From E44-bin32 sp034430615 (GTDB lineage Bacteria; Chloroflexota; Anaerolineae; Anaerolineales; E44-bin32), in assembly GCA_034430615.1 (NCBI GenBank), contig DAOUEJ010000216.1, positions 22,870 through 86,869 on the forward strand: a stretch of 64,000 nucleotides of DNA, given 5' to 3'. This document shows, in pieces, positions 33,927 through 42,867 of this stretch (within the stretch, counting starts at the first letter, position 1; each line of letters opens with the position of its first letter). The notes beneath the pieces are model-generated. The model made no database searches. It saw nothing but the letters and a program-made list of their open reading frames with translations, and was not told where the DNA came from. A program made the translations under genes and the position numbers.

Positions 33927-34696
33927 GCATCATCCTTCCCGGCGCTGAACCGTTCTACTTCCCCGGCGGCGACGTGGGCTGCCTGCTTGTGCACGGGTTC
34001 ACGGCCACCCCACAGGAGGTGCGTGGTCTGGGTGATCATCTTCACCGGGCCGGGCATACCGTGCTCGGCGTGCGACTGGCTGGCCATGGCACACGCTGGC
34101 AGGATCTAGCGCGCACTCGCTGGGGTGACTGGCTGGCCTCGGTCGAGAGCGGCTACCACCTGCTCCGGCCTCAATGCAACAAGATGGTCATCATGGGCTT
34201 ATCTACAGGTGGGGACCTGGCGCTGATCCTGTCCACACGCTTCGAGCTGGACGGCGTGGTGACGATGTCCACCCCCTACCAGCTGCCGCCTATCCCTACC
34301 CTGCGTATGCTTTACCCGATCCTGACCCCGGTCAGCATGATCCTGCCCAAATTGCAGAAGGGACCGCCCGACTGGCGCGACCCAGAGGCGGCTGCGGCCC
34401 GGGTTCAATATAACTGCTATCCGCTGCGTGCCGTGCGTGAGTTTGGGCTTATGCTGGACACGATGCGCACCAGCCTGCCTTCTGTGCGGGTGCCGGTCCT
34501 CTCGATGCACTCGCTTGAGGATGGGTTCATTCCGCACAGCGACATGGGCCGGATCCACGCCGGACTCGGTTCGGTTGACAAGCAAGTGTTCAGCGTCGAA
34601 CACAGCAACCACATCATTAGCTGCGACGCGGCGCGGGAGCTGGTCTTCGGGCAAGCGGCTGAGTTCGTCCGCAAGCTCGCCTCCCCGTCTGGGTGA
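33923..34696 (+). CDS. Alpha/beta hydrolase, paralogue of the preceding esterase
   Basis: The 257-aa protein has VHGFTATPQEVR, elbow GLSTGG (Ser near 92), Asp in HSLEDGFIPHSD and His in EHSNHIISCD. It shares the start pattern M-S/T-x-I-x-PG-EPF with its neighbour. The tyrosine-rich cap and the T of GLSTGG differ, so substrates may differ. It is the third gene of the coupled peptidase-esterase cluster. Confidence 0.88.
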   Translation: MSIILPGAEPFYFPGGDVGCLLVHGFTATPQEVRGLGDHLHRAGHTVLGVRLAGHGTRWQDLARTRWGDWLASVESGYHLLRPQCNKMVIMGLSTGGDLALILSTRFELDGVVTMSTPYQLPPIPTLRMLYPILTPVSMILPKLQKGPPDWRDPEAAAARVQYNCYPLRAVREFGLMLDTMRTSLPSVRVPVLSMHSLEDGFIPHSDMGRIHAGLGSVDKQVFSVEHSNHIISCDAARELVFGQAAEFVRKLASPSG

Positions 34697-34768
34697 GAAC
34701 AGGGAGACAGGAAGAGCGACAGCGAAGACAGGGCATTTGCGATTATGCTCTGTAAGGAGGGAAACAAC

Positions 34769-35746
34769 ATGACACCGCTTTTGGAATGGGGTATCCCGGT
34801 TATTGCCTGGCTGCAGGGCCTGGGAGCATGGCTCACACCAATCATGCAGGCCGTTACCTTCCTCGGTGACGAGCAATTTTATCTCTTAATCCTGCCCATC
34901 CTGCTCTGGTGGGTCGATATCGGGCTCGGCATCCGCATTGGCCTTGCCCTGCTGCTCAGCGCCGGGTTGAACGGGGTATTAAAGTTGGTCTTTGGCACGC
35001 CGCGGCCGTACTGGGTTAGTGACCAGGTCCGGGCACTCAGTTCCGGGAGCACCTACGGCGTCCCTTCTGGCCACGCGCAGAACGCGGTCGTGCTCTGGGG
35101 TCGGCTGGCGGTTATGGTGAAGGCCTCCTGGTTGAAGTGGGCCATGGCCATCTTGATCGTACTGATCGGGTTCTCACGCAACTACCTGGCGGTCCACTTC
35201 CCAACCGATGTCATCGTCGGTTGGGGTATCGGCCTGCTCCTGCTGTGGGCGTTGGTGGCGCTGGACGAGCCTGTGCGAAAGAGGTTGGCCAGGATGAGCG
35301 TTGCCGGGCGTATCGCCATGGTTTTTCTGCTCTCACTGGCGATTATTGCCCTCGGGGCTGCCGCCTTTGTGGGTACGGCGAATCGCATTCTCCCGGATTC
35401 CTGGATCGCGCAGGCGGCTGCCGCTGTCCCTGGCTCGGATCCGATCGAACCGCAATCCATGGCAGATTCAATCACCGCCGCCGGCACGCTGCTCGGCCTA
35501 GGGATCGGGGGGGTGCTGCTGCTGAATTGGGGAAAATTCCAACCCCGGGCCCGCTTCTGGGTGCTTCTTGTTCGCTATGTCATCGGAGTTGCCGGGCTGC
35601 TGGGGATCTACATCGGGCTGAGCGCCCTATTCCCTGGGGGGCACAACTTCCTGGCCTATACCTTGCGTTTTATCCGCTACGCCGCGCTCGGGTTTTGGGT
35701 GGCATACCTGGCGCCGCGTTTGTTCGTACTCCTGCGTCTTTCGTGA
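34769..35746 (+). CDS. PAP2-family membrane phosphatase
   Basis: I start at ATG 34769 because AAGGAGG lies 8 nt upstream. The 325-aa protein has about eight predicted helices and the three PAP2 motifs: KLVFGTPRP, PSGHAQN and SRNYLAVHFPTD. The family dephosphorylates phosphatidic acid, undecaprenyl diphosphate or related lipids at the outer membrane face. The extra C-terminal helices after residue 190 are beyond the minimal PAP2 fold. Confidence 0.9.
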   Translation: MTPLLEWGIPVIAWLQGLGAWLTPIMQAVTFLGDEQFYLLILPILLWWVDIGLGIRIGLALLLSAGLNGVLKLVFGTPRPYWVSDQVRALSSGSTYGVPSGHAQNAVVLWGRLAVMVKASWLKWAMAILIVLIGFSRNYLAVHFPTDVIVGWGIGLLLLWALVALDEPVRKRLARMSVAGRIAMVFLLSLAIIALGAAAFVGTANRILPDSWIAQAAAAVPGSDPIEPQSMADSITAAGTLLGLGIGGVLLLNWGKFQPRARFWVLLVRYVIGVAGLLGIYIGLSALFPGGHNFLAYTLRFIRYAALGFWVAYLAPRLFVLLRLS

Positions 35747-35788
35747 AGAAATCTCGCCCATGAACGATCGTAAAATGAGGAAAATTTA

Positions 35789-36370
35789 ATGGATCCCCTT
35801 TTCTCCCACAACAGATACCTGCTAAAACGTCAGGTCCTTGCGCTCACCGGCAAAGTCCGTGTGTATACCCCGACTGGTCAACTCGGACTCTATTCCGAGC
35901 AGAAGATGTTCAAGCTGCGTGAAGACATCCGCGTCTATGCTGACGAGAACAAGCAGCGCGAACTGCTTTGGATCCAGGCGCGGCAAATCATTGATTTCTC
36001 CGCCGCGTATGATGTAGTGGATCAGACCAGCGGGATGAAGGTGGGAGCCTTACGACGCAAGGGCTGGAGCTCGATCATGCGTGACACCTGGGAGATCCTC
36101 AATCCGCTCGACCAGGTCATCGGGATTGTGCAGGAGGACAGCGCCGGGCGAGCGTTCCTGAGGCGTTTCTTGTTGGGATCGCTGCTCCCACAGCGCTACG
36201 AAGTCCAAATGGCAGAGAGGCAGGCGGTCGCTCGATTTGAACAGCGCCTCAACCTGTTTCGCTACGAGTTGGAAATCGACTTTGCCCTCGACCCGACCGG
36301 TCTCGACCACCGCATAGGTCTGGCGATGGGGATCTTGCTGGCGATCATTGAGGGCAAACAACAGAGTTAG
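35789..36370 (+). CDS. LURP-one/scramblase-like protein
   Basis: The 193-aa protein resembles the LURP-one-related or scramblase-like beta-barrel fold. It has RYLLKRQVLALTGKVRVY, a central basic RRKGWSS, and a hydrophobic C-terminal helix DHRIGLAMGILLAIIEG. Bacterial members are uncharacterised. The hydrophobic final helix is typical of the family and normally buried. It follows the PAP2 gene by 42 nt. The assignment is by pattern, not close similarity. Confidence 0.6.
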   Translation: MDPLFSHNRYLLKRQVLALTGKVRVYTPTGQLGLYSEQKMFKLREDIRVYADENKQRELLWIQARQIIDFSAAYDVVDQTSGMKVGALRRKGWSSIMRDTWEILNPLDQVIGIVQEDSAGRAFLRRFLLGSLLPQRYEVQMAERQAVARFEQRLNLFRYELEIDFALDPTGLDHRIGLAMGILLAIIEGKQQS

Positions 36371-36432
36371 CACGTCTTACGCTTTATCGTGAACAGAGCC
36401 GTACGGATTTGCCCGAGCAGGCAATCGGCTCA

Positions 36433-36801
36433 CTAACCCCGCCGCATCTCGCGCCATAAGAACCAGCTCCCCTTCCGGTCGGAGACATCCTTCGGGGCAC
36501 GATCGTAGTACAGGTCAAAGATCCTGCCGTCCTCGACCTCGACCCGGAAATAAAAACGACCGACGCCCCACGAACCGCGCCGCTCGGCTTTGCGTAGATT
36601 TTCAGGCCGCATGTTCATGCCCATGCGCCCGCTGCGCCCGAAATCAAACCAGGTCTGCAGCATCTGCGTGACCCGAAAATTCTCACCACCCAGCTTGAAA
36701 TAGTCCGGTGGAATAGGTTTCTTTTCGAACAGTGGTTCTTTGATGAAGCCGACTTCAATGGGTGCGCCTATGAAGCGCTCAGGCAGGTAGGCTGCTGGCA
36801 T
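36433..36801 (-). CDS. DUF6504-like small protein
   Basis: The 122-aa protein contains the pattern of DUF6504 proteins, including W-x-V-G-x-F-Y-F-R-V and GRIFDLYYDRAP. No catalytic motif is evident. The start overlaps the end of the upstream minus-strand gene by 23 nt. Function is unknown; the protein appears soluble. Confidence 0.6.
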   Translation of the reverse strand: MPAAYLPERFIGAPIEVGFIKEPLFEKKPIPPDYFKLGGENFRVTQMLQTWFDFGRSGRMGMNMRPENLRKAERRGSWGVGRFYFRVEVEDGRIFDLYYDRAPKDVSDRKGSWFLWREMRRG

Positions 36802-37213
36802 CGGGTTCTATCGCCGGCTGGAACCAGCGCAGGGTTGAGGGTAGCGCCAAACAGATCAGGATCAGCGGGGCCGTGACCAGGGCAACGCCAAGAAACAACA
36901 GTGAAAGCACTGCCAGGAACTGGGTGCTGCGCACAGCCCAGGATTGGCGGAGCCAGAGGCCCATCACTGCGCCTGCCAGTGCACACCCGATCACTAGACG
37001 CAGCCAGCCCTGGGTGCTGACGGAAAGCCTATTGAGGAGTTCAGGACCGAAGGAGAGGGTAGCAATCAGTGGGATAGGATCCTTGGCTGCAGTTTCTCCG
37101 AAGACGCGCAAGAACAGGCCGCTCAAACCCAGCCACGTGCCCAGGATGAACCCGGCCAGCGTGATGATCCATAAACCAGCAGGTCGTCTACTTTTGCTCA
37201 AATCTGCCGCCAT
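36779..37213 (-). CDS. Small integral membrane protein, unknown function
   Basis: The 144-aa protein has three to four hydrophobic segments (about 14-33, 69-86, 94-113 and perhaps 114-126). No family is recognised. It overlaps the DUF6504 gene by 23 nt, so the two are co-translated. It follows the EF-G2 terminator, indicating that the pair is either separately transcribed or a read-through product. Confidence 0.65.
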   Translation of the reverse strand: MAADLSKSRRPAGLWIITLAGFILGTWLGLSGLFLRVFGETAAKDPIPLIATLSFGPELLNRLSVSTQGWLRLVIGCALAGAVMGLWLRQSWAVRSTQFLAVLSLLFLGVALVTAPLILICLALPSTLRWFQPAIEPDASSLPA

Positions 37214-37220
37214 AGCAAAC

Positions 37221-37240
37221 GGGCCGGGAGTTCCCGGCCC
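37221..37240 (-). terminator. Terminator after the EF-G2 gene
   Basis: GGGCCGGGA (37221-37229) and TCCCGGCCC (37232-37240) make a perfect 9-bp GC stem just past the stop of the EF-G2 gene. In the minus direction it is followed by GTTTGC, a weak T-tract. Confidence 0.6.
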
Positions 37241-37249
37241 GGCACAGAC

Positions 37250-39325
37250 TTAATCGCCTTCCTGCTTGTTTTGTTCTTTCTTAAGCGCAGCAATGAGTTC
37301 GTCGGCCACATGGCGCGGCACGACCTCATAGTGGCTGAACTCCGTGGAGAAGATGCCGCGTCCACCCGTCATGGATCGTAGATCCGTGGTGTAGCGCTGC
37401 ATCGCGGCAAGTGGGACCTGAGCGGTCACCACGCTCCGGCCACGATCGTTTTCCATCCCCTGGACCCGCGCCCGACGCGTATTCAGATCGCCGAGCACAT
37501 CGCCCATGTTTGATTCCGGTACCGTGATACGCACGTTCATGATCGGCTCAAGCATGACGGGACCGGCATCATTCACAGCTAGCTTGAAGGCTTCCCGGCC
37601 TGCGACTTCGAAGGCGACAGCTTTCGAATCGACCGGATGCTCCTTCCCGTCTGTGATGGCAACTTTCACTTTCTCGACCGGATAGCCTGCCACCACCCCC
37701 TGCTTCATCACGCTTCGCACACCTTTCTCAATCGCCGGCATAAACCCCTGCGAGATAGCACCCCCGAATACCTCATTGGCGAACTCGTAATCCTCATCCT
37801 CGAGGGGTTCTACGCGTAGGTGGACCTCAGCGAACTGTCCAGCACCGCCGGTCTGCTTCTTATGGCGGTACATCGCCTGACCAGTCTTGGTGATCGTCTC
37901 CCGGTAAGGGACACGCGGGATCACAGTTTCAAGCCCGACCTGAAATTTCGATTCAGCTTTGCGGATGGCCACATCGATATGCTGGTCACCCATGCCCTGC
38001 AGGATGGTCTGATTGGTACTGCCTTCCTGGTGCCAAGAAAGGGTCGGGTCCTCCTCCGTAAGGCGGGTCAGGGTGGGACTGATCTTGGTCGAATCGGCCT
38101 GGGTTTTCGGCATCACAGCCACCGAGAAGAGTGCGCTTGGGTAATCGGGCATCGGAATTGTTAGTGGACTCCTTTTGTCCCCGAGCGTATCCCCTGTGGC
38201 CGTTTCACCCAGCTTGGCAACGGTTCCGATATCACCGGCGTGCAGGTTTTTCACGCTCAATTGTTCTTTACCACGCATCAGGAAGAGTGTTCCCAGCCTT
38301 TCCTCCTCACCCTTGGTATGGTTCCAGACCCGGCTGTCGGAGCTAAGCGTTCCGGAGAACACCCGCAGGTAGGTCAGTTTGCCAACGAAAGGATCGGCGG
38401 TCGTCTTCCAGACATAGGCTGCGAGCGGACCCGAATCAGAGGCGATAAGTTCTTCCTCCCCCCTGACCCCCTGGGCAGCTCGTGGCCGGCCTTCGGCTGG
38501 CGATGGCAGCAGGTTGACCATCGCTTCGAGCATGGGAACCACGCCAACCGGCACCGAAGCCGCGCAGACGAAAACCGGGATGAAACGGCCGGACCAAATG
38601 GATTTCTTGAAACCACGTGCGATCTCATCCGGGGTGAGTTGATCGCCGTTTAGATACTTCTCGAGCAGGGCGTCATCACCTTCAGCGGCAGCCTCGACCA
38701 GCGAAATGCGACCTTCCTCTGCCTGATCAGCATATTCGGCCGGGATGTCCTCAGATTCGGATCCATCTCCCGGACGGGCTTTCATGCTAAAGAGATCGAT
38801 GATGCCTTTCAAATCGTGCGCCGAACCCCAGGGAATCTGGACCGGGATCAGGGTAGCTTCCCCGGCTATCTTGGCAACCGACTGGAGCGTTGCCTGAAAG
38901 TTCGCATTCTCGCGATCCATCTTCGTGATCAGCACCAGGCGCGGAAGCCCGAATTTTTCTGCGTAATCCCATACGATCTCTGTCCCAACCTCCACCCCGG
39001 CGACCGAATCGACCAGGACAACGGCGCCATTCGCCACGCTAAGTGCGGAGATGACCTCGCCAACAAAATCTGTGTATCCCGGAGTATCCAACAGGTTGAG
39101 CTTATGATCTTGAAATTCGACCGGCACCACCGCAGTTGAGAGCGAGAGACAACGCCGGATCTCCTCCTCCTCAAAATCGGAGACGGTGTTTCCCTCTTCG
39201 ACTTTCCCCATCCGTGTGATTGCGTTCGTGGCGAACAACATCGCTTCCGAGAGGATGGTTTTGCCACCCCCGCCGTGCGAAACCAGTGCGATGTTGCGAA
39301 TGAATTCAGTAGCGTATTCCTTCAT
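37250..39325 (-). CDS. Elongation factor G-like GTPase (EF-G2 type)
   Basis: The 691-aa protein has the EF-G five-domain layout. G1 is SHGGGGKT near residue 14 instead of the AHxDxGKT of true EF-G. G3 is DTPGYTDF, G4 TKMD, and domain IV has the basic GRSVVTAQVPLAAMQRYT-like C-terminus. The altered P-loop and short domain II-III loops place it in the EF-G2 or EF-G-like subgroup. Its exact role in translation is not settled. It is monocistronic with a terminator after it. Confidence 0.88.
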   Translation of the reverse strand: MKEYATEFIRNIALVSHGGGGKTILSEAMLFATNAITRMGKVEEGNTVSDFEEEEIRRCLSLSTAVVPVEFQDHKLNLLDTPGYTDFVGEVISALSVANGAVVLVDSVAGVEVGTEIVWDYAEKFGLPRLVLITKMDRENANFQATLQSVAKIAGEATLIPVQIPWGSAHDLKGIIDLFSMKARPGDGSESEDIPAEYADQAEEGRISLVEAAAEGDDALLEKYLNGDQLTPDEIARGFKKSIWSGRFIPVFVCAASVPVGVVPMLEAMVNLLPSPAEGRPRAAQGVRGEEELIASDSGPLAAYVWKTTADPFVGKLTYLRVFSGTLSSDSRVWNHTKGEEERLGTLFLMRGKEQLSVKNLHAGDIGTVAKLGETATGDTLGDKRSPLTIPMPDYPSALFSVAVMPKTQADSTKISPTLTRLTEEDPTLSWHQEGSTNQTILQGMGDQHIDVAIRKAESKFQVGLETVIPRVPYRETITKTGQAMYRHKKQTGGAGQFAEVHLRVEPLEDEDYEFANEVFGGAISQGFMPAIEKGVRSVMKQGVVAGYPVEKVKVAITDGKEHPVDSKAVAFEVAGREAFKLAVNDAGPVMLEPIMNVRITVPESNMGDVLGDLNTRRARVQGMENDRGRSVVTAQVPLAAMQRYTTDLRSMTGGRGIFSTEFSHYEVVPRHVADELIAALKKEQNKQEGD

Positions 39326-39475
39326 GGGCAGGGGATCCTTTAGGGAGATGTAGTAGACCCATGAATTCTAAAGCAGGAGAGATGTCTTGTAAAGACGGGC
39401 ACCCTCGGCGGGCGAAATTTCCCACGCTGCCCAGCGTCTCAGGTGATACAATCCGCCCTAGCCAAAGGAATATAC

Positions 39476-39961
39476 ATGCAGTTCATCAATCAATTTTCCT
39501 TCCTCATCCTGGCGGGCTTGCTGTTGTTGACCGTTGGCTGGGTCATCCTGCATCGCACGACCGGTGCTGCTCGCTGGCTATCGCTCGGTGCGTTCACGCT
39601 GGGTTTGATCTTTTCCTTTTGGATTTTCAACCCTGGCCCCGGCAATGCGGTTGCTGAACTCGATCTGGACAACCGGCAAGTGGGCGAAGGACCGGTCCTG
39701 CTGGAATTCGAAAGCCCCTTCTGCCTTGGCTGTATCGCTGCCCAGTCGCTCGTGGGCGAAATCACGCGCGAATATATTGGCCAACTCGATGTCATCCAGA
39801 TCAACATCCTGGCGGCGGACTCCGCCCGCCTGAAGGACCGCTACCGCATCCAGTTCACCCCGACCTTCGTATTCCTGACCGCACATGGGGAGGAAGCCTG
39901 GCGCAGCATCGGCACGGTAGATCCCGAGCAGGTGCGTGCCAGCGTTACCGGGGATTCATGA
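39476..39961 (+). CDS. Membrane-anchored thioredoxin-like protein (CLGC)
   Basis: I start at ATG 39476, with AAAGGA upstream; this gives 161 aa. Two N-terminal hydrophobic helices (about 6-26 and 34-53) anchor a thioredoxin-like domain. Its redox site is ESPFCLGCIAAQS and its cis-Pro is in IQFTPTFVF. Such proteins handle disulfide exchange at the outer face of the membrane. TACAAT with a TG extension lies at about 39446, a candidate -10. Confidence 0.8.
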   Translation: MQFINQFSFLILAGLLLLTVGWVILHRTTGAARWLSLGAFTLGLIFSFWIFNPGPGNAVAELDLDNRQVGEGPVLLEFESPFCLGCIAAQSLVGEITREYIGQLDVIQINILAADSARLKDRYRIQFTPTFVFLTAHGEEAWRSIGTVDPEQVRASVTGDS

Positions 39962-40530
39962 TCCGCAGGGCGCTGTTCGAACTCAAGTACTTGCTGGGTA
40001 ATGCGCCGTGGGATACAGGTATTTCACCCCCTGAGTTGTTGGCGTACCTCGAATCGGCACCGGTTGGTCTCGCCATCGACCTCGGCTGTGGCACCGGGAC
40101 AAACGCGATCACCATGGCCCAACATAACTGGACCGTTCTCGGGGTTGACCTCTCACCGATTGCCATCCGGCGGGCCCGCAGGAAGGCAACCACGCTCGCT
40201 CTGCCAATTGAATTCAAACGAATGGATGTTGCCCTGCTGCCTGGCGTACAAGGCCCATTTGACCTGGCGCTCGATATTGGCTGCTACCATTCGCTCCCGG
40301 TCCCAGATCGGGCAAGCTACCGCTCCAGGCTCGAGTCTCTCCTGCCCGCAGGAGCGGATTACCTGCTTTACGCCTGGCTTCCCAGCCAAGAGGACGGCGA
40401 CAGCAATCCATCTCCCGAGGTTGAAATTCGTGAAGAATTCGAATCTTGCTTTAGCATCCTTTCGACCGCCGAAGGCACGGATCATGGTCGGACATCAGCC
40501 TGGTTCCAGATGCGGCGGAAGCCCACATGA
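39958..40530 (+). CDS. SAM-dependent methyltransferase
   Basis: The 190-aa protein has a class I methyltransferase fold: motif I AIDLGCGTGTNAITMAQ, motif II GVDLSPIAIRRA, and motif IV FDLALDIGCYHSLP. The start is compatible with TehB/UbiE-like small methyltransferases. The substrate cannot be read from sequence. It overlaps both neighbours by 4 nt (ATGA) and is translationally coupled. Confidence 0.88.
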   Translation: MIRRALFELKYLLGNAPWDTGISPPELLAYLESAPVGLAIDLGCGTGTNAITMAQHNWTVLGVDLSPIAIRRARRKATTLALPIEFKRMDVALLPGVQGPFDLALDIGCYHSLPVPDRASYRSRLESLLPAGADYLLYAWLPSQEDGDSNPSPEVEIREEFESCFSILSTAEGTDHGRTSAWFQMRRKPT

Positions 40531-41447
40531 ATGTGCTGGTGATGTTCCTAGACGGCGTCGGACTTGGCGAACGCGACCCTTCCATCAATCCGTTCTGCGC
40601 TGCGCATCTTCCAACGTTGCAGGGTTTGCTGGAGGGCGAACAGTTGGTGCTGGCTGCAGCACCCTTCGAAGGGAAAGATGCAACGCTGCTCGCTCTTGAT
40701 GCCAACCTCGGCGTCGAAGGAACACCGCAATCCGCCTCCGGGCAGGCCACATTGTTGACAGGGAAAAACGTTCCGGCCCGGATAGGCGTTCACTACGGGC
40801 CTAAGCCCAACTCACCCATTCGGGAGATCCTTACAGAGGACAACCTCTTCATGCAAGTGCGCTCTCACGGCGGAACTGCTGCTTTGCTAAATGCCTATCC
40901 GCCGCGCTACTTCGAAGCAATCGATTCGGGCCGCCGGTTACGCTCGGCCATACCGTTCGCGTTCCACGCTGCCGGTCTGCCCTTGATGACGGCCGAGGAC
41001 CTGCAGGCCGGCCGCGCGCTGTCGGTAGATTTCACGGGGCGGGGTTGGGCCGATCAGCCCGGTTTTCCCCCCGCGCCTGTTTATGGGCTGGAGCAAGCCG
41101 GAGGCGTGTTGGCCGGTCTTGCTGACAAGTACAGTCTCAGCTGGTTCGACTTCTGGCCCAGTGACTATGCCGGTCATAAACAGGATCACAAGCGGGCGGT
41201 GGATATCCTCGAATCCTTCGATGCCGTGTTTGGAGGATTGGTCCAGGCCTGGCGTGGTAAACCACGGTTAATCGTCCTGACCTCTGACCATGGCAACCTG
41301 GAGGATCTCAGCCAGCGCATGCACACGCGCAACCCAGTCCCAGCACTGTTGATCGGTCCTCATACTGTTCGGGCTCGCTTCGCTCGCAGGTTGCATGATC
41401 TGGCAGATCTAATGCCGGCTGTGATGGATATCCTTTTTGGTGAATAG
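40527..41447 (+). CDS. Alkaline-phosphatase-superfamily metalloenzyme (iPGM-like)
   Basis: The 306-aa protein resembles 2,3-bisphosphoglycerate-independent phosphoglycerate mutase and related metalloenzymes. It has MFLDGVGLGERD, the nucleophile region QSASGQATLLTGKN, a TSDHGNLED metal motif and a late HTRNPVPAL. It is shorter than full iPGM (about 510 aa) and lacks that domain insert, so the reaction is probably another phosphotransfer or hydrolysis. It is the last gene of the coupled trio with the thioredoxin-like and methyltransferase genes. Confidence 0.8.
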   Translation: MNVLVMFLDGVGLGERDPSINPFCAAHLPTLQGLLEGEQLVLAAAPFEGKDATLLALDANLGVEGTPQSASGQATLLTGKNVPARIGVHYGPKPNSPIREILTEDNLFMQVRSHGGTAALLNAYPPRYFEAIDSGRRLRSAIPFAFHAAGLPLMTAEDLQAGRALSVDFTGRGWADQPGFPPAPVYGLEQAGGVLAGLADKYSLSWFDFWPSDYAGHKQDHKRAVDILESFDAVFGGLVQAWRGKPRLIVLTSDHGNLEDLSQRMHTRNPVPALLIGPHTVRARFARRLHDLADLMPAVMDILFGE

Positions 41448-41525
41448 GACTGATAAAAGGAAGCGCTGGTTTCATAATAGCTTGGGGCTCGGTAAGGCCC
41501 TAAATGATCGTCGTTAGGTGAGTAG

Positions 41526-42011
41526 ATGAGCACCAATTCTGAAAGTCTGCGACATTTCATGCGTCAGTGGGCAACAGGCGTGACGCTGGTTACCTGTGCA
41601 CTTGCGGAGGAGCGGCAGGGCATGACGGTCAGCTCCTTCACTTCGGTCTCACTCACACCACCACTGATCCTGGTTTCGCTGGAGATCGGCAGCGCAACCC
41701 ACGCGCTCCTCTCGCGCGTGGGTTCATTCGCCGTGAGCATCCTGGAGGAATCCCAGCAGGCAATCTCCGACCGCTTCGCCGGCCGCGATCCTGAGATTAT
41801 TGATCGCTTCCTGGAGAGCAGCTGGTAGATGAGCCCACTCGGCCACCCTATCCCGGATGGAGCGCTGGCAAGCCTGGACTGCCGGGTCAGCACCACCCAC
41901 CCTGGTGGAATGCATGCGCTCTTCCTGGCCGAGGTCCTCACTGCGGGATCCTTGAATGATGGAAAGCCTCTGCTATACTTCGATCGATCCTACCATCAGC
42001 TCATAGACTGA
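41526..42011 (+). pseudogene. Flavin reductase-domain gene interrupted by an in-frame TAG
   Basis: Both halves form a continuous flavin reductase (FMN-binding) domain of 161 codons. The N-terminal part has RQWATGVTLVTC and GMTVSSFTSVSL. The C-terminal part has PDGALASLDCRV and HALFLAEVL. The stop is TAG at 41826-41828, directly after ESSW. Nothing is missing and the frame is preserved, so the cause is a single nonsense mutation or a sequence error. The downstream gene amrA starts 9 nt after the end. Confidence 0.75.
41952..41979 (+). promoter_or_regulatory. Promoter inside the flavin reductase reading frame, upstream of amrA
   Basis: TTGAAT (41952-41957), a 16-bp spacer and TATACT (41974-41979) preceded by TGC form an extended -10 promoter 42 nt before the GTG start of amrA. 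Confidence 0.5.
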
Positions 42012-42020
42012 GGGGTAACG

Positions 42021-42629
42021 GTGGTTCTACGCCTCGATGAATCCGAACAAGGAGTCCTCCTCAACCTTGCCTGGGAGAGCATTGAAGCGACGGTTCACAA
42101 ACGCCATTTGCCCCAGCCTGACCTCGCCAGTCTCCCCGAACGCCTGCAGGAGAAACGTGCCTCCTTCGTTACCCTTACCCGTGAGGCTCGCTTACGGGGC
42201 TGCATCGGGAGCTTGGTAGCACAACTGCCCCTGGCACAGGACATCATCCTGCGTGCGAGCTCGGCCGCGCACGAAGACCCACGCTTCCCGCCTCTTGAAA
42301 AGCATGAACTCAAGGATCTGACGATCGAGATATCCGTGCTGAGTATCCCCCAGCCGCTCGTGTGTGAAGACCGTGGAGCTCTTCCAGCCGCGCTGCAGCC
42401 CGAGGTTGACGGCGTAATCCTTACATACGGGAAAATGCGGGCGACATTTCTCCCGCAGGTCTGGGAACGCGTACCTGATCCGGTACAGTTTCTCGCCATG
42501 CTTTGTCGTAAAGCCAGCCTACCGGCGAACGCCTGGCGCGAGCTTCCGCTGCAGTTCTCAACCTACGCCGTCTTCTCATTCCAACGCACAAACACGGCAG
42601 CAGATTCTGGTCACCGCCCAGCAGCGTGA
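42021..42629 (+). CDS. amrA: AmmeMemoRadiSam system protein A (AMMECR1 domain)
   Basis: The 202-aa protein has the AMMECR1 hallmark LRGCIGS and the FLPQVWERVPDP stretch, with IEISVLSIPQ between them. The family usually occurs with a MEMO-domain protein and a radical SAM enzyme; neither is in this window. Its precise biochemistry is unproven. The start is GTG 42021 with GAGGGG upstream. It directly follows the broken flavin reductase. Confidence 0.88.
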   Translation: MVLRLDESEQGVLLNLAWESIEATVHKRHLPQPDLASLPERLQEKRASFVTLTREARLRGCIGSLVAQLPLAQDIILRASSAAHEDPRFPPLEKHELKDLTIEISVLSIPQPLVCEDRGALPAALQPEVDGVILTYGKMRATFLPQVWERVPDPVQFLAMLCRKASLPANAWRELPLQFSTYAVFSFQRTNTAADSGHRPAA

Positions 42630-42867
42630 GTTAAGCTGGGTCGATCAAGGCCAACTTCCATGAGGCCGTTTTGCAGCCGGTAATGCCCCCTGATGGAACG
42701 TGCAAACAACTGTGCCGATGGACCTGAGATTGCTATAGGGCGGATACTGGCAGGGTAGCTCGCATGTCATACTGCGGGAAGCATCGGTTTATTTGGATCG
42801 ATAATTGCGGCTGGTACGGGCCGGGATCGTCCCCCGGGGAGCACCTTCGATTAACTTGGAGGCTGTC

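Noticed and set aside
41826..41828. TAG as pyrrolysine
   Set aside because: Flavin reductases have no pyrrolysine history and no pyl genes are seen; mutation or error is simpler.
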